Assembly: GCF_018860625.1 (NCBI RefSeq)
Contig: NZ_JAHKQB010000007.1
Span: 263,102 to 327,101 of the forward strand
From: Paracoccus sp. C2R09
Lineage (GTDB): Bacteria > Pseudomonadota > Alphaproteobacteria > Rhodobacterales > Rhodobacteraceae
DNA: 64,000 nucleotides
Direction: 5' to 3'
Under the pieces are notes generated by a model. That model searched no databases. It had not been told where the DNA came from and saw only the letters and a program-made list of their open reading frames with translations. The position numbers and the translations under genes are program-made. Shown here piece by piece: positions 45,572-56,612 of this stretch (its first letter is position 1; each line of letters starts with the position of its first letter).

Positions 45572-48370
45572 ATGGACGACGCATTCGGCAAGGGCTGCCA
45601 TCTGCATCTGATCGACGGATCGGCCTTCATCTTCCGCGCCTATCACGCGCTTCCGCCGCTGACGCGGAAATCGGACGGGCTGCCCGTCGGCGCGGTGGCG
45701 GGCTTCTGCAACATGCTGTGGAAATATGTCCAGGACAGTGGCGGCAGCGATGCGCCCACCCATGCGGCGGTGATCTTCGACCATTCCGCGAAGACGTTCC
45801 GCAACGAGATATTCCCCGACTACAAGGCGAACCGTCCGCCCCCGCCCGAGGATCTGCGCCCGCAATTCCCGCTGACCCGCGATGCGACGCGGGCCTTCAA
45901 CATCGCCTGCATTGAGACCGAGGGCTACGAGGCCGACGACATCATCGCGGCGCTGGCCTGCAAGGCGCGCGATGCGGGCGGTGCGGTCACCATCATCAGC
46001 AGCGACAAGGACCTGATGCAGCTGGTGGGCGACGGGGTCGAGATGCTGGACCCCATCAAGAACAAGACGCTCGGCCCCGACGAGGTGTTCGAGAAGTTCG
46101 GCGTCGGCCCCGACCGGGTCGTCGACGTGCAGGCGCTGGCGGGCGATGCGGTGGACAACGTGCCGGGCGCGCCGGGCATCGGGATCAAGACCGCGGCCCT
46201 TCTGATCCAGGAATACGGCGATCTGGAATCGCTGCTGGACCGGGCATCCGAGATCAAGCAGCCCAAGCGCCGTCAGACGCTGATCGACCATGCCGAACAG
46301 ATCCGCATCAGCAAGCGCCTCGTGCAGCTGGATTGCGACACGCCGCTGGACTTCACGCTGGAAAGCCTTGCGGTCAACGACCCCGTGGCGGACGATCTGC
46401 TGGGCTTCCTGACCGAGATGGAGTTCCGCACCCTGACCACCCGCGTGGCCGAGAGACTGGGCGCCGAGGCCCCCGCCATCCAGGCACCCGCCGTGCCGGA
46501 TGCCCCTGCAGCCCCCGAGATGCCCGCGATCGACACCGCCACCTACGAGACGGTCACCGACATGGACCGCCTGCAGGTCTGGATCGACCGCATCCGCGAC
46601 CTGGGCGAGGTCGCGCTGGATACCGAGACGACGGGCCTGGACGAGATGCGCGCCGATCTGGTCGGCATCTCGCTGGCGGTCGCGCCGGGCGAGGCGTGCT
46701 ATGTCCCCCTGGGCCATGTCGAGGGCGAGAGCGGCGGGCTGTTTGGCGGTGCGGAACGCGTCGCGGGTCAGCTGGACGCCCGCGCCGTGCTGGATGCGCT
46801 GCGCCCCGTGCTGGAGGATGCCTCGATCCTGAAGATCGGGCAGAACATGAAATACGACTGGAAGATCCTGTCGCGGCTGGGCATCGACATGGCGCCCCTG
46901 GCCGACACGATGCTGATGTCCTATGCGCTGAACGCGGGCACGCACAACCACGGCATGGACGAGCTGGCCGAGCGTTATCTCGGCCACAAGTGCATCCCGA
47001 TCAAGGACCTGATCGGGTCGGGCAAGTCGCAGATCACCTTCGCGCAGGTCGCCATCGACAAGGCCGCCCCCTATGCGGCCGAGGATGCGGACGTGACGCT
47101 GCGGCTCTATCGTCATTTCGCGCCGCTGCTGCCTGCGGAAGGCGTGGCGACCGGCTATCACCGGCTGGAAGCGCCGATGATCCCCGTCCTTGCCGCGATG
47201 GAGATGGCGGGCATCCGCATCGACACCGAGGTTCTGGCCCGCATGTCGAACGCCTTCGCCCAGAAGATGGCCCAGCTCGAGGACGAGATCCACGGCCTGG
47301 CGGGCGAGACCTTCAACATCGGCAGCCCCAAGCAGCTGGGAGAGATCCTGTTCGGCAAGATGGGCATGGAGGGCGGCAAGCAGGGCAAGACCGGCGCCTA
47401 TTCCACCAGCGCCGACGTGCTGGAGGATCTGGCCGTCAGCCACGACCTGCCTGCGCGGGTGCTGGACTGGCGCCAGATCAGCAAGCTGAAATCGACCTAT
47501 ACCGATGCGTTGCAGACCTATGTGAACCCCGAAACGGGGCGGGTCCATACCAGCTACTCGATCACGGGGGCGCAGACCGGGCGACTGGCATCCAGCGAGC
47601 CGAACCTGCAGAACATCCCCATCCGCACCGAGGAAGGTCGCCGCATCCGGCAGGCCTTCGTCGCCCCCGAGGGTTACAGGCTGGTCGCGCTGGACTACAG
47701 CCAGATCGAGCTGCGCATCCTTGCGCATGTGGCCGACATCCCGGCGCTGAAGCAGGCCTTCCGCGAGGGGATCGACATTCACGCCATGACCGCCAGCCAG
47801 ATGTTCGGCGTTCCGGTCGAGGGCATGGACCCGATGATCCGCCGTCAGGCCAAGGCCATCAATTTCGGCGTGATCTACGGCATCTCGGGTTTCGGGCTGT
47901 CGCGCAACCTGCGCATCCCGCGGGCCGAGGCGCAGGAGTTCATCGACACCTATTTCGCGCGCTTCCCCGAGATCCGCGCCTATATGGACAAGACGGTGGC
48001 CGATGCGAAGCAGGACGGCTTCGTGCGGACCCTGTTCGGGCGGCGGATCAACACGCCGGGCATCAACCAGTCCGGCCCCGCCGCAGGGGGCGCGCGTCGC
48101 GCCGCGATCAACGCGCCCATCCAGGGCGCCGCCGCCGACATCATCCGCCGCGCGATGATCCGCATGCCGGCCGCCATCGCGGACCTGCCCGCGCGGATGC
48201 TGCTGCAGGTCCATGACGAACTGGTCTTCGAGGTGCGCGAGGATGCCGTGGACGACCTCATCGCCCGGGCGCGCGGCATCATGGAGGGGGCGGCCGAGCC
48301 TGCCATCAAGCTGTCGGTGCCGCTGGTCGTGGATGCGGGGCAGGGCGACAACTGGGCCGAGGCCCACTGA
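45572..48370 (+). CDS. polA: DNA polymerase I
   Basis: The 932-residue enzyme has all three domains: 5'-3' exonuclease (residues 10-300; [42 protein letters not shown]), 3'-5' exonuclease with an intact acidic motif ([12 protein letters not shown]), and family A polymerase ([46 protein letters not shown]). Proofreading therefore appears active. It repairs gaps and removes Okazaki primers. AAGGAAGG precedes the ATG. Confidence 0.98.
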   Translation: MDDAFGKGCHLHLIDGSAFIFRAYHALPPLTRKSDGLPVGAVAGFCNMLWKYVQDSGGSDAPTHAAVIFDHSAKTFRNEIFPDYKANRPPPPEDLRPQFPLTRDATRAFNIACIETEGYEADDIIAALACKARDAGGAVTIISSDKDLMQLVGDGVEMLDPIKNKTLGPDEVFEKFGVGPDRVVDVQALAGDAVDNVPGAPGIGIKTAALLIQEYGDLESLLDRASEIKQPKRRQTLIDHAEQIRISKRLVQLDCDTPLDFTLESLAVNDPVADDLLGFLTEMEFRTLTTRVAERLGAEAPAIQAPAVPDAPAAPEMPAIDTATYETVTDMDRLQVWIDRIRDLGEVALDTETTGLDEMRADLVGISLAVAPGEACYVPLGHVEGESGGLFGGAERVAGQLDARAVLDALRPVLEDASILKIGQNMKYDWKILSRLGIDMAPLADTMLMSYALNAGTHNHGMDELAERYLGHKCIPIKDLIGSGKSQITFAQVAIDKAAPYAAEDADVTLRLYRHFAPLLPAEGVATGYHRLEAPMIPVLAAMEMAGIRIDTEVLARMSNAFAQKMAQLEDEIHGLAGETFNIGSPKQLGEILFGKMGMEGGKQGKTGAYSTSADVLEDLAVSHDLPARVLDWRQISKLKSTYTDALQTYVNPETGRVHTSYSITGAQTGRLASSEPNLQNIPIRTEEGRRIRQAFVAPEGYRLVALDYSQIELRILAHVADIPALKQAFREGIDIHAMTASQMFGVPVEGMDPMIRRQAKAINFGVIYGISGFGLSRNLRIPRAEAQEFIDTYFARFPEIRAYMDKTVADAKQDGFVRTLFGRRINTPGINQSGPAAGGARRAAINAPIQGAAADIIRRAMIRMPAAIADLPARMLLQVHDELVFEVREDAVDDLIARARGIMEGAAEPAIKLSVPLVVDAGQGDNWAEAH

Positions 48371-48413
48371 AGCCGCGTTGTGCGGAACCGGGGTCCGGCA
48401 TATGATCGGGCCC

Positions 48414-49148
48414 ATGGAAACGCGCGCATCATCGACCAGCACCGGCAAATGCGAGGACTGCCCGATCCGGCATCGGGCGGTCTGCGCCCATTGCGAGGCC
48501 GAGGAACTGGCCCAGCTGGAGGCGATCAAGTTCTATCGCAGCTTCGAGGCCGGTCAGCACATCCTGTGGGAAGGCGACCGGATGGATTTCGTGGCCTCGG
48601 TCGTGTCCGGGGTCGTGGCGCTGACCCGCACGCTGGAAGACGGGCGCACGCAGATGACCGGCCTGCTGCTGGCCAGCGATTTCCTGGGCCGTCCGGGCCG
48701 CGAGAACGCGCCCTGCCATGCGACGGCCGCGACCGACGTGACGCTGTGCTGTTTTCGCCGCCAGCCCTTCGACCGGCTGATGCAATCCACGCCGCACCTG
48801 TCGCATCGCCTGCTGGAGATGACGCTGGACGAACTGGACGCGGCGCGCGAATGGATGCTGCTGCTGGGTCGCAAGACCGCGCGCGAACGCATCGCCTCGT
48901 TCATCGCGATGATCGCGCGTCGGCAGGGCGGGCTGCGCGGGGCGGGTCCGCTGCATCTGGACCTGCCCCTGACGCGCGAGGCGATGGGCGATTACCTGGG
49001 CCTGACCATCGAGACCGTCAGCCGGCAGGTCGGCGCGCTGCGCCGCGACGGGGTGATCGTGCTGGACGGGCTGCGCGGCGTGACCGTGCCCGACCCGGCC
49101 CGGCTTCTGGCCGAATGCGGGGACGAACGTCGCCCCGCCCGCCAATGA
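48414..49148 (+). CDS. fnrL: FNR-type oxygen-sensing transcriptional regulator (FnrL/FnrP)
   Basis: The 244-residue Crp/Fnr protein has N-terminal iron-sulfur cysteines in CEDCPIRHRAVCAHC, a further Cys in NAPCHATAATD, the cNMP-like sensor fold and the helix-turn-helix MGDYLGLTIETVSRQVGALRRDGV with the E-SR recognition residues for TTGAT-N4-ATCAA. It closely follows FnrL of Rhodobacter and FnrP of Paracoccus. An ATG 12 bp upstream is an alternative start. Two perfect FNR boxes lie 2.7 kb away before a universal stress gene. Confidence 0.94.
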   Translation: METRASSTSTGKCEDCPIRHRAVCAHCEAEELAQLEAIKFYRSFEAGQHILWEGDRMDFVASVVSGVVALTRTLEDGRTQMTGLLLASDFLGRPGRENAPCHATAATDVTLCCFRRQPFDRLMQSTPHLSHRLLEMTLDELDAAREWMLLLGRKTARERIASFIAMIARRQGGLRGAGPLHLDLPLTREAMGDYLGLTIETVSRQVGALRRDGVIVLDGLRGVTVPDPARLLAECGDERRPARQ

Positions 49149-49187
49149 GGGTTCACAACCTCCGCGCCTGCTGATATGCGGGCGCTT

Positions 49188-49223
49188 CCCGGTCGCAGCC
49201 TACCCGGGTCACAAAAACAAGGG
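49188..49223 (+). promoter_or_regulatory. preQ1-I riboswitch controlling queCDE
   Basis: Stem CCCGG/CCGGG (49188-49192 and 49204-49208) encloses a loop with the conserved GGTCGCAG core, followed by the A-rich tail ACAAAAACAAGGG. The pattern follows the Thermoanaerobacter tengcongensis preQ1-I aptamer closely. AAGGG, the queC ribosome binding site 7 nt before the ATG, is part of the H-type pseudoknot, so preQ1 binding should block translation. Confidence 0.9.
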
Positions 49224-49230
49224 TTCACAT

Positions 49231-49932
49231 ATGAAGACCACTCTCGTCTGTTCCGGCGGGCTCGATTCCGTTTCGCTTGCCCATGTCCTGGCCTCGGAAG
49301 GCCAACTGTCCCGCATCGTCAGCTTCGATTACGGCCAGCGCCACCGCAAGGAGGTGGATTTCGCGCAGGCCTGCGCCCGCCGCCTGTCGGTGCCGTTCCA
49401 CCTGATCGACCTGTCCGATCTGGGCTTCGCGCTGAAGGGTTCGGCGCTGACCGACGATCTGGACGTTCCCGACGGCCATTACGCCGAGGAGACCATGAAG
49501 GTCACCGTCGTTCCCAACCGCAACGCGATCATGCTGACCATCGCCTTCGGGATTGCTGCGTCCCATGGCGACGATCACGTGGCCGCCGCGGTCCATGGTG
49601 GCGATCACTTCATCTATCCCGATTGCCGTCCGGGCTTCACCGATGCCTTCGCGGCGATGCAGCGCGCTGCGCTGGAGGGCTATGCCGATGTCGCGCTGCA
49701 CGTGCCCTTCGTCCATTCCTCGAAGGCAGATATCGTGGCGGCTGGGGCGCGCGCGGGCACGCCCTTTGCCCTGACCTGGTCCTGCTACAAGGGCGGGGAT
49801 CGTCATTGCGGACGCTGCGGGACCTGCGTGGAACGCCGCGAGGCCTTCGACAAGGCGGGCGTCCTGGATCCCACCAGCTATGCCGATCCCGAATATTGGC
49901 GGCAGGCCGTCGCCGCCCACGAGGGGGCGTGA
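49231..49932 (+). CDS. queC: 7-cyano-7-deazaguanine (preQ0) synthase
   Basis: QueC converts 7-carboxy-7-deazaguanine to preQ0 with ATP and ammonia. The 233-residue protein has the PP-loop SGGLDS at 8-13 and four zinc cysteines in [20 protein letters not shown]. It is first of queC-queD-queE; its stop overlaps the queD ATG by one base. Confidence 0.97.
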   Translation: MKTTLVCSGGLDSVSLAHVLASEGQLSRIVSFDYGQRHRKEVDFAQACARRLSVPFHLIDLSDLGFALKGSALTDDLDVPDGHYAEETMKVTVVPNRNAIMLTIAFGIAASHGDDHVAAAVHGGDHFIYPDCRPGFTDAFAAMQRAALEGYADVALHVPFVHSSKADIVAAGARAGTPFALTWSCYKGGDRHCGRCGTCVERREAFDKAGVLDPTSYADPEYWRQAVAAHEGA

Positions 49933-50285
49933 TGTACCGGATCACCAAGGAGTTCCACTTCAGCGCCTCGCATCAGCTGACGCATCTGCCGGGCGACCAT
50001 CAATGCGCAAGGCTGCACGGGCACAATTACGTGGTCGTGGTCGAGCTGGCATCGGACCGGCTGAACGCGGACGGCTTCGTGCGCGATTACCACGAGCTGG
50101 CCGATCTGAAGCACCATATCGACGCGTGCTTCGATCACCGGCACCTGAACGACGTGGTCGAGGGATCCTCCACCGCCGAGAACCTGGCCCGCCATTTCTT
50201 CGACTGGTGCCGGGCGCGCTGGCCCGAGACCGCCGCCGTCCGCGTCAGCGAAACGCCCAAGACCTGGGCCGAGTACCGCCCATGA
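49932..50285 (+). CDS. queD: 6-carboxytetrahydropterin synthase
   Basis: QueD (117 aa) makes 6-carboxytetrahydropterin from dihydroneopterin triphosphate, the first dedicated queuosine step. Zinc ligands are His14 (FSASHQL), His29 and His31 (RLHGHNY), with the catalytic Cys25. It overlaps queE by 4 bp. Confidence 0.96.
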   Translation: MYRITKEFHFSASHQLTHLPGDHQCARLHGHNYVVVVELASDRLNADGFVRDYHELADLKHHIDACFDHRHLNDVVEGSSTAENLARHFFDWCRARWPETAAVRVSETPKTWAEYRP

Positions 50286-50989
50286 CCACCCTGCGCATCG
50301 CCGAGATCTTCGGCCCCACGATCCAGGGCGAAGGTGCCCTGATCGGCGAACCTACCGTCTTCGTGCGCGCGGGCGGCTGCGATTACCGCTGTTCCTGGTG
50401 CGACAGCATGCATGCGGTGGACAGCAGCTTCCGGTCCGATTGGGCCGCGATGGACACGGCCAAGGTCTGGGACCGGGTCGCGCATCTGTCGGGCGGGCAG
50501 CCGCTGACCGTCTCGATCTCGGGCGGGAACCCCGCGATCCAGGATTTCGGGCCGCTGATCGCCATGGGCCATGCGCGGGGCTATCGCTTCGCGCTGGAAA
50601 CGCAGGGCTCCATCGCGCGGGACTGGTTCGCGGATCTGGACATGCTGGTCCTCAGCCCCAAGCCCCCCAGCAGCGGCGAGGTGCCCGACATCGCAGCCTT
50701 CGAGGCCTGCCTTGCCGCACGCGGGGCGGGGGCGCTGTCGCTGAAGATCGTGATCTTCGACGATGCGGATTACGCCTGGGCGCGCGATTTCGCGGATCGG
50801 TATCCTGACCTGCCGCTGTATCTGCAGCCGGGCAACCCCGAGGTCGATCCCGAGGTGCCGGTGATGGCGCAGGACGTGGCCGACAGGCTTTTGTGGCTGG
50901 TGGGCCGCGTGAATGCCGATCGGTGGTTCCGCCCGCGCCTGCTGCCGCAGCTGCACGTGATGCTGTGGGGGAACCTGCGCGGGGTCTAG
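50282..50989 (+). CDS. queE: 7-carboxy-7-deazaguanine synthase
   Basis: This radical SAM enzyme (235 aa) contracts the pterin ring to 7-carboxy-7-deazaguanine. The cluster cysteines are Cys33-x3-Cys37-x2-Cys40 ([12 protein letters not shown]), with the family start [21 protein letters not shown] and the SAM motif SGGNPA. Its TAG overlaps the converging stop in CTAG (50986-50989). Confidence 0.97.
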   Translation: MTTLRIAEIFGPTIQGEGALIGEPTVFVRAGGCDYRCSWCDSMHAVDSSFRSDWAAMDTAKVWDRVAHLSGGQPLTVSISGGNPAIQDFGPLIAMGHARGYRFALETQGSIARDWFADLDMLVLSPKPPSSGEVPDIAAFEACLAARGAGALSLKIVIFDDADYAWARDFADRYPDLPLYLQPGNPEVDPEVPVMAQDVADRLLWLVGRVNADRWFRPRLLPQLHVMLWGNLRGV

Positions 50990-51828
50990 CGCGCCATGAA
51001 GACGGGCAGTTCCGCCTGTTCCAGCATGTTGCGCGTCGCCCCGCCCAGGATCGCCTGACGCAGCCGCGAATGCCCATATGCGCCCATGACCACCAGATCG
51101 GCGTCGATCTCGATCGCGCGGCGGTTGATCTCGTCGCTGATGCGGGGCGCGGTGCGCGCAAGGACCGCGATCTCGGCATTGATGCCGTGGCGGACCAGCA
51201 TCTGGGTCAGCGCACCGCCCGGATCCGACCGTTCGGGCCCGGCGCGCTGCGGATCGATGCAGGTGATCTCGACCGACCGGGCGGCCTGCAGCAGGGGCAT
51301 CGCGCGACGGATGGCGGCCAGCGCCTCGGCGGACTGGTTCCACGCGACCAGCACCTTCTTCGGCGGCAGGCTGGGGGCGGGCGCGTTCACAGGCAGGACC
51401 ATGACGGGGCAGGCGCCCTCGAACAGCGCGGCCTCGCAGATCATCTCGGATTCGCCGGGCTGGCCCTCGGCATAGGGGCTGGCAAGGACCGTCAGATCCG
51501 CAAAGCGCGCGCGCATGCCGACCAGCCCCGCGATCCCGCCCGATTGCGCGACCAGCGCCTCGGACGACCAGCACAGGCCGACTGTTCCGGCCATCGCCTC
51601 GGTCACCTTGGCATCCAGCAGCTTCGCATCCTCGGTCGCGGCGGCGATGGCCTCTTGCAGGCCGTATGCCGTGCCGCCGGGAAAGAAATAGGCGGGCTGG
51701 CTGTTGTCGACGCCCAGGCACAGGATTTCCAGATGCGCATCTTCGGCGCGGGCCAGCGCGACGGCGCGTTCCAGCTGGGGCACCTGCCGGGGGGCGCTGA
51801 GGACGGTCAGGATGGATTTGAAGGACAT
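50986..51828 (-). CDS. Tandem-domain universal stress protein (UspA family)
   Basis: The 280-residue protein contains two Usp domains; the second has the ATP-binding end [29 protein letters not shown] lies before the ATG. Two FNR boxes upstream imply induction under low oxygen. In Paracoccus a universal stress gene with an FNR box lies near fnrP and the cbb3 oxidase genes, which fits, although the cco genes are not in this window. Confidence 0.9.
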   Translation of the reverse strand: MSFKSILTVLSAPRQVPQLERAVALARAEDAHLEILCLGVDNSQPAYFFPGGTAYGLQEAIAAATEDAKLLDAKVTEAMAGTVGLCWSSEALVAQSGGIAGLVGMRARFADLTVLASPYAEGQPGESEMICEAALFEGACPVMVLPVNAPAPSLPPKKVLVAWNQSAEALAAIRRAMPLLQAARSVEITCIDPQRAGPERSDPGGALTQMLVRHGINAEIAVLARTAPRISDEINRRAIEIDADLVVMGAYGHSRLRQAILGGATRNMLEQAELPVFMAR

Positions 51829-51886
51829 TGCCACGCTCCTTGTTCCGTTGATGGAACCAGCATGGCAGGGGCGGCGGTCCGGCGCA

Positions 51887-51900
51887 TTGATACGGATCAA
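51887..51900. promoter_or_regulatory. FNR box 1 upstream of the universal stress gene
   Basis: TTGAT-ACGG-ATCAA is a perfect palindromic FNR site. Its centre lies 65 bp before the start codon, leaving room for a class II promoter with a start near 51852. Confidence 0.85.
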
Positions 51901-51909
51901 GGCAGGCGG

Positions 51910-51923
51910 TTGATCCAGATCAA
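51910..51923. promoter_or_regulatory. FNR box 2 upstream of the universal stress gene
   Basis: TTGAT-CCAG-ATCAA, again a perfect site, is centred 23 bp upstream of box 1. Two dimers this close, about two helical turns apart, could bind cooperatively or repress at high occupancy. Confidence 0.82.
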
Positions 51924-52077
51924 GCGTGCCGGGCCGGGGTGGCCTTAGGATCGCGATGCGGTCCGGGCCGGGCCTTGCGCCCCGCCCGCCGTCTTCCGTC
52001 CGAAGCCCACCGGCCATCGCGGAGGGTCGGCCCCCTGTCCACTTCGCGCGTTCCGCAGGGGGCCGGCGATCCGGCCC

Positions 52078-53412
52078 TCAGGCGACCAGTTCGCCCCGCA
52101 GGCTGTTCCTGGCGGTCTCCACGATGCGGACCTGCACCAGGTCGCCCGGTTGGGCATCCGGTGCCTCGACGAAGACCGGATGAAGATAGTCGGACTTGCC
52201 CACCATCTGCCCCGGAAGACGGCCCGCCTTCTCGAACAGCACGCCCAGGGTGCGTCCGACCATGGAATCCTGCACCGCCTGCTGCTGGTCCTGCAGCAGC
52301 GCCTGGACCTCTTGCAGGCGGGCATCGACCACGTCGTCGGGCAGCGTGGCCCGACCATGCGCCGGCGTGCCCGGACGGGGCGAATACTTGAAGCTGAAGG
52401 CCGTGCCGAAGCCCACCTGCCGGATCATCCGCAGGGTCTGGGCATGATCCTCGTCGGTCTCTCCGGGGAAGCCCACGATGAAGTCGCTGGTCAGCAGGAT
52501 GTCGGGGCGGGCGTCCTTGATGCGGTCGATCAGGCGCAGATACTGTTCCGCCGTATGCTTGCGGTTCATGGCCTTCAGGATCCGGTCGCTGCCCGATTGC
52601 AGCGGCAGATGCAGATAGGGCATCAGCGCGGGAATGTCGCGATGGGCCTCGATCAGGTCGCGGGCCATGTCGTTGGGATGGCTGGTGGTATAGCGGATGC
52701 GGTCCAGCCCGTCGATTTCGGCAATCGCGCGGATCAGGCGACCGAAGCCCCATTCGCGACCATCCGCGCCCTGTCCATGCCAGCCGTTGACGTTCTGGCC
52801 CAGCAGCGTGATCTCGCGGACGCCGCGGGCGACCAGATCGCGGGCCTCGGCCAGGATGCGTTCCGCGGGACGGCTGACCTCGGCCCCGCGGGTATAGGGC
52901 ACGACGCAGAAGGCGCAGAACTTGTCGCAGCCCTCTTGGACGGTCAGGAAGGCCGCCGGCGCGCGCCGGGTGGCACGGCGTTCGGGCAGGTGGTCGAACT
53001 TGTCCTCCTCGGGGAACTCGGTGAGGATGCGGGGTGCCTCGCCGCGCAGCATCTGCGGCAGCCGGTGATAGGTCTGGGGACCCACGACCAGATCGACCAG
53101 CGGCATCCGGCGGACGATCTCCTCGCCCTCGGCCTGGGCCACGCAGCCCGCCACGCCGATCTTCAGATCGGGCTTGCCGGCCTTCAGCGGGCGCAGGCGG
53201 CCCAGGTCGGAATAGAGCTTCTCGGCCGCCTTCTCGCGGATATGGCAGGTGTTCAGCAGGACCATGTCGGCCTCGGCCTGGTCCTCGGTCAGGACATAGC
53301 CTTCGGCGCCCATGGTCTCGGCCATGCGCTGGCTGTCATAGACGTTCATCTGGCAGCCATAGGTCTTGATGAATAGCTTTTTCACGGCCTGATCGGTGGC
53401 GTCCTGGGTCAT
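52078..53412 (-). CDS. miaB: tRNA-2-methylthio-N6-dimethylallyladenosine synthase
   Basis: MiaB adds a methylthio group to i6A37 of tRNAs. The 444-residue protein has the N-terminal cluster cysteines Cys20, Cys56 and Cys90, the radical SAM triad Cys162-x3-Cys166-x2-Cys169 (GCDKFCAFC), and a C-terminal TRAM domain (about 375-440). AAGGACAG lies before the ATG. It ends about 150 bp before the FNR boxes. Confidence 0.97.
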   Translation of the reverse strand: MTQDATDQAVKKLFIKTYGCQMNVYDSQRMAETMGAEGYVLTEDQAEADMVLLNTCHIREKAAEKLYSDLGRLRPLKAGKPDLKIGVAGCVAQAEGEEIVRRMPLVDLVVGPQTYHRLPQMLRGEAPRILTEFPEEDKFDHLPERRATRRAPAAFLTVQEGCDKFCAFCVVPYTRGAEVSRPAERILAEARDLVARGVREITLLGQNVNGWHGQGADGREWGFGRLIRAIAEIDGLDRIRYTTSHPNDMARDLIEAHRDIPALMPYLHLPLQSGSDRILKAMNRKHTAEQYLRLIDRIKDARPDILLTSDFIVGFPGETDEDHAQTLRMIRQVGFGTAFSFKYSPRPGTPAHGRATLPDDVVDARLQEVQALLQDQQQAVQDSMVGRTLGVLFEKAGRLPGQMVGKSDYLHPVFVEAPDAQPGDLVQVRIVETARNSLRGELVA

Positions 53413-53475
53413 GTCATGCTGTCCTTGGAATCCGATCCGGGATACAGCAATGCCCGACAGTTGGAAAGTCACGCG

Positions 53476-53838
53476 ATGGACAGCGACCTGACCACGATCC
53501 GCAATATCGGGCCCGCCACCGCGCGCGCCCTGGTCGCTGCGGGCATCCCCGATGCGCAGACCCTGCACCGGATCGGCGCGCACGAGGCCTATCGCGCATT
53601 GCTGCAATCGGGCGAACGTCCGCATTTCATCGGCTACTATGTCCTGTGCATGGCGGTGCAGGGACGGCCCTGGAACGACTGCAAGGGCCCCGAGAAGGAC
53701 GAACTGCGCGCCCGTTTCGACGGGCTGGTCGCGGAAACGCGCGCCCCGACCCTGACGGGGATCGAGGCCGCGCTGGATGCGATCGGACTGCGCGCGCCCG
53801 GAACGGCTACTTCCCGGCCTCGCGGGTCTCGAAACTGA
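53476..53838 (+). CDS. TfoX C-terminal-domain protein
   Basis: The 120-residue protein consists of one TfoX/Sxy C-terminal domain: [23 protein letters not shown] is a helix-hairpin-helix-like start, followed by [30 protein letters not shown]. TfoX regulates competence in gammaproteobacteria, but stand-alone C-terminal domains have no known role. Its last 32 bp overlap the converging hydrolase gene. Confidence 0.85.
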   Translation: MDSDLTTIRNIGPATARALVAAGIPDAQTLHRIGAHEAYRALLQSGERPHFIGYYVLCMAVQGRPWNDCKGPEKDELRARFDGLVAETRAPTLTGIEAALDAIGLRAPGTATSRPRGSRN

Positions 53839-55105
53839 GGCCCTTGGCCGTGCGGTTGGCAAAGCCCTTCCAATAGGTGTTCGCCTCGTCGGGATTGCCT
53901 TCGGCATCCGCAGACCAGACGCCATCGGCCGCATCCGGGACCAGGTCCAGGTATTCGCCCGCCGCCGCATCGCCCTTCAGATGCAGGTCGAGGAACGCGG
54001 TCGCGAAATGCTGCAGCACGTTGTTCATCCGCACCGTGTCCCAGACCGGATCGGCGTAATGTTCGAACGGCGCCCAGCCCAGCTTCTGGGACATCTGCCA
54101 TGCCTCGGCGGGGGCGGGCATCGGGGCCGCCGCGTTGTGGTTGGCATATTCGAAGGTCAGCAGATGGCGCGTCGTGCCGGTCGTCTGGGCGAAGATGTCG
54201 CGGATCGCGTCATAGACCGACACGTCGTCGTCGCTGCCCGCGACCAGCATCAGCGGCTTGGTGATCTTGGCCAGCCCGCCCGCGTCCCAGAATTCGTGCT
54301 GACGGCCCCAAGGGGCGATCGCGACGACCGCCTTGATGCGCGGATCGACCAGCGCGTCATGTTCCGCGCTGCCCGAGGCCAGCCGGTCCAGCAGGCCCTT
54401 GGGCGGGACGAAGCGTTCCGGCTCGGCCCGTTCGACCGCGGTTTTCGACAGGCCAGCGCCGCCGAAGATCAGCGCACCGTAGCCGCCCATGGAATAGCCG
54501 ATGACGGCAGCGTTGTCGGCATCCGTGGCCGCGCCCAGATCGCCCTCCAGCCCGGCCATGCTGTCCAGAAGAAAGCGCTGGTCCACCGCGCGGTTCACCA
54601 GGGTCGAGGTGAACAGCCCCATGTCGTCATAGGTGCTTTCGGGGTGATCGGCAGAAACGACGACATAGCCCTTCGAGGCCAGGTTCTCGGCCAGGTGGCT
54701 CATCAGCATGCGGTTGCCCGGATACCCGTGCGACAGGATCACCAGCGGGTATTCCCCGTCGGCCACCTGCGCATCGCGTGCGGCGCGGCCCGCCAGCGCG
54801 ACCTCGGTCTCTCCGTCGCGAAGCAGGGTCGTGTAGGTGCCGCCGGTCTGGGTGCCCTGGGCCGCGGGATACCAGATCTCGGCGGTCAGGCGGCGCGGGC
54901 CGCGCGTCTCGGTGCCGGTTTCCGTGGTGACGGTGACGTCGATGCGGTCCGGGTCGGTGAACTCGATATTGCGGACGCCTATCGGTTCGGACCCGTGGGC
55001 CGCAAGCTCGGGGGCGTCCGGCCGGATCAGGTCGATGCGGTTCTGGGCCAGCGCGGGCCCCGCCGCGATCAGCGCCGCAGCCGCGGCAAGGTGCAGATGT
55101 CGCAT
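53807..55105 (-). CDS. Exported alpha/beta hydrolase (dienelactone hydrolase/PAF-acetylhydrolase-like)
   Basis: A signal peptide ([20 protein letters not shown]) precedes a 410-residue hydrolase. The nucleophile lies in GYSMGGYGA, with an oxyanion-loop motif HGYPGN and a catalytic aspartate candidate in [12 protein letters not shown]; a histidine occurs in FEYANHNAA. The substrate is unknown; esters or lipids in the periplasm are plausible. Confidence 0.85.
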   Translation of the reverse strand: MRHLHLAAAAALIAAGPALAQNRIDLIRPDAPELAAHGSEPIGVRNIEFTDPDRIDVTVTTETGTETRGPRRLTAEIWYPAAQGTQTGGTYTTLLRDGETEVALAGRAARDAQVADGEYPLVILSHGYPGNRMLMSHLAENLASKGYVVVSADHPESTYDDMGLFTSTLVNRAVDQRFLLDSMAGLEGDLGAATDADNAAVIGYSMGGYGALIFGGAGLSKTAVERAEPERFVPPKGLLDRLASGSAEHDALVDPRIKAVVAIAPWGRQHEFWDAGGLAKITKPLMLVAGSDDDVSVYDAIRDIFAQTTGTTRHLLTFEYANHNAAAPMPAPAEAWQMSQKLGWAPFEHYADPVWDTVRMNNVLQHFATAFLDLHLKGDAAAGEYLDLVPDAADGVWSADAEGNPDEANTYWKGFANRTAKGLSFETREAGK

Positions 55106-55244
55106 GGAATTCCTCTCTCCCCCGGGATGTCGGGCGCAGATTGCAGGGGTTGCACGATCTGCACAAGCCCCTGCCGGGCCGCGCCCCATTGAACGCCGCA
55201 TCGCGCGCGGCTAGCCTGTCGCCAAGACCCCTGTCAGGAGCTGC

Positions 55245-56609
55245 ATGATGAACACCCCGCAAAGCTGGGAAGCCCGCGCCGACGAGTTTTCGCTCTATGG
55301 CTTCACCGACCTGCCCAGCGTGCACAAGCGCGGCGCGGTCGTGCTGACGCATGGCGAAGGCCCCTATGTCGTGGATGTGAACGGCAACCGTTACCTCGAT
55401 GCCAATTCGGGGCTGTGGAACATGGTGGCGGGTTTCGACCACAAGGGCCTGGCCGAGGCCGCCAAGGCGCAATACGACCGCTTTCCGGGGTATCACGCCT
55501 TCTTCGGCCGGATGTCGGACCAGACCGTCATGCTGTCCGAGAAGCTGGTCGAGGTGTCGCCCTTCGACCGGGGTCGCGTCTTCTATACCAATTCGGGGTC
55601 CGAGGCGAACGACACCATGGTCAAGATGCTGTGGTTCATGCACGCATCGGAAGGCAATCCGCAGAAGCGCAAGATCCTGACGCGCTGGAACGCTTATCAC
55701 GGCGTCACGGTCGTGTCGGCCAGCATGACCGGCAAGCCCTATAACGAGGTGTTCGGCCTGCCGCTGGACGGCTTCATCCACCTGGGCTGCCCGCATTACT
55801 GGCGCTTCGGCCAGGAGGGAGAGACCGAGGCCCAGTTCACCGCCCGCATGGCGCGAGAGCTGGAAGAGACGATCCAGCGCGAAGGGGCGGACACCATCGC
55901 GGGCTTCTTCGCGGAACCGGTCATGGGCGCGGGCGGGGTCATCCCGCCGTCGGACGGGTATTTCCAGGCGATCATGCCGATCCTGCGCAAGTACGGCATC
56001 CCCGTCATCGCCGACGAGGTGATCTGCGGTTTCGGGCGGACCGGCAACACCTGGGGCAGCCAGACCTACGACTTCATGCCCGATGCGATCATCAGTTCGA
56101 AGAACCTGACGGCGGGCTATTTCCCGATGGGTGCCGTGATCCTGGGGCCGGAACTGGCCGACCGGGTGCAGGGCGCGGTCGAGAAGATCGAGGAATTTCC
56201 CCACGGCTTCACCGCATCCGGTCATCCGGTCGGTTGCGCCATCGCGCTGAAGGCCATCGATGTCGTCATGAACGAGGGGCTGGCCCAGAACGTGGTCGAT
56301 CTGGCACCCCGCTTCGAGGACGGCCTGCGCCAGATCGCGAAGAACCCCAATATCGGCGAATATCGTGGCGTGGGCTTCATGTGGGCGCTGGAGGCGGTCA
56401 AGGACAAGGCCACGAAGACCCCCTTCGACGGGCATCTGTCGGTCAGCGAACGCATCGCCAATACCTGCACCGACATGGGTCTGATCTGCCGGCCGCTGGG
56501 CCAGTCCATCGTGCTGTGCCCGCCCTTCGTGCTGACGGCGGAACAGATGGACGAGATGTTCGAGAAGCTGGACAAGGCGCTGGGCAAGGTCTTCGCCGAG
56601 GTCGCCTGA
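55245..56609 (+). CDS. Class III aminotransferase (omega-amino acid/pyruvate type)
   Basis: The 454-residue PLP enzyme has the pyridine-binding Asp in VIADEVICGFGRTGN (about 256) and the Schiff-base Lys in IISSKNLTAGYFPMG (about 287). NSGSEANDTMVKMLWF marks class III. Close patterns are found in omega-transaminases that use pyruvate with beta-alanine, taurine or amines; the amine donor is not decidable. AGGAG suits either the ATG at 55245 or the next codon at 55248. Confidence 0.9.
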   Translation: MMNTPQSWEARADEFSLYGFTDLPSVHKRGAVVLTHGEGPYVVDVNGNRYLDANSGLWNMVAGFDHKGLAEAAKAQYDRFPGYHAFFGRMSDQTVMLSEKLVEVSPFDRGRVFYTNSGSEANDTMVKMLWFMHASEGNPQKRKILTRWNAYHGVTVVSASMTGKPYNEVFGLPLDGFIHLGCPHYWRFGQEGETEAQFTARMARELEETIQREGADTIAGFFAEPVMGAGGVIPPSDGYFQAIMPILRKYGIPVIADEVICGFGRTGNTWGSQTYDFMPDAIISSKNLTAGYFPMGAVILGPELADRVQGAVEKIEEFPHGFTASGHPVGCAIALKAIDVVMNEGLAQNVVDLAPRFEDGLRQIAKNPNIGEYRGVGFMWALEAVKDKATKTPFDGHLSVSERIANTCTDMGLICRPLGQSIVLCPPFVLTAEQMDEMFEKLDKALGKVFAEVA

Positions 56610-56612
56610 CCT

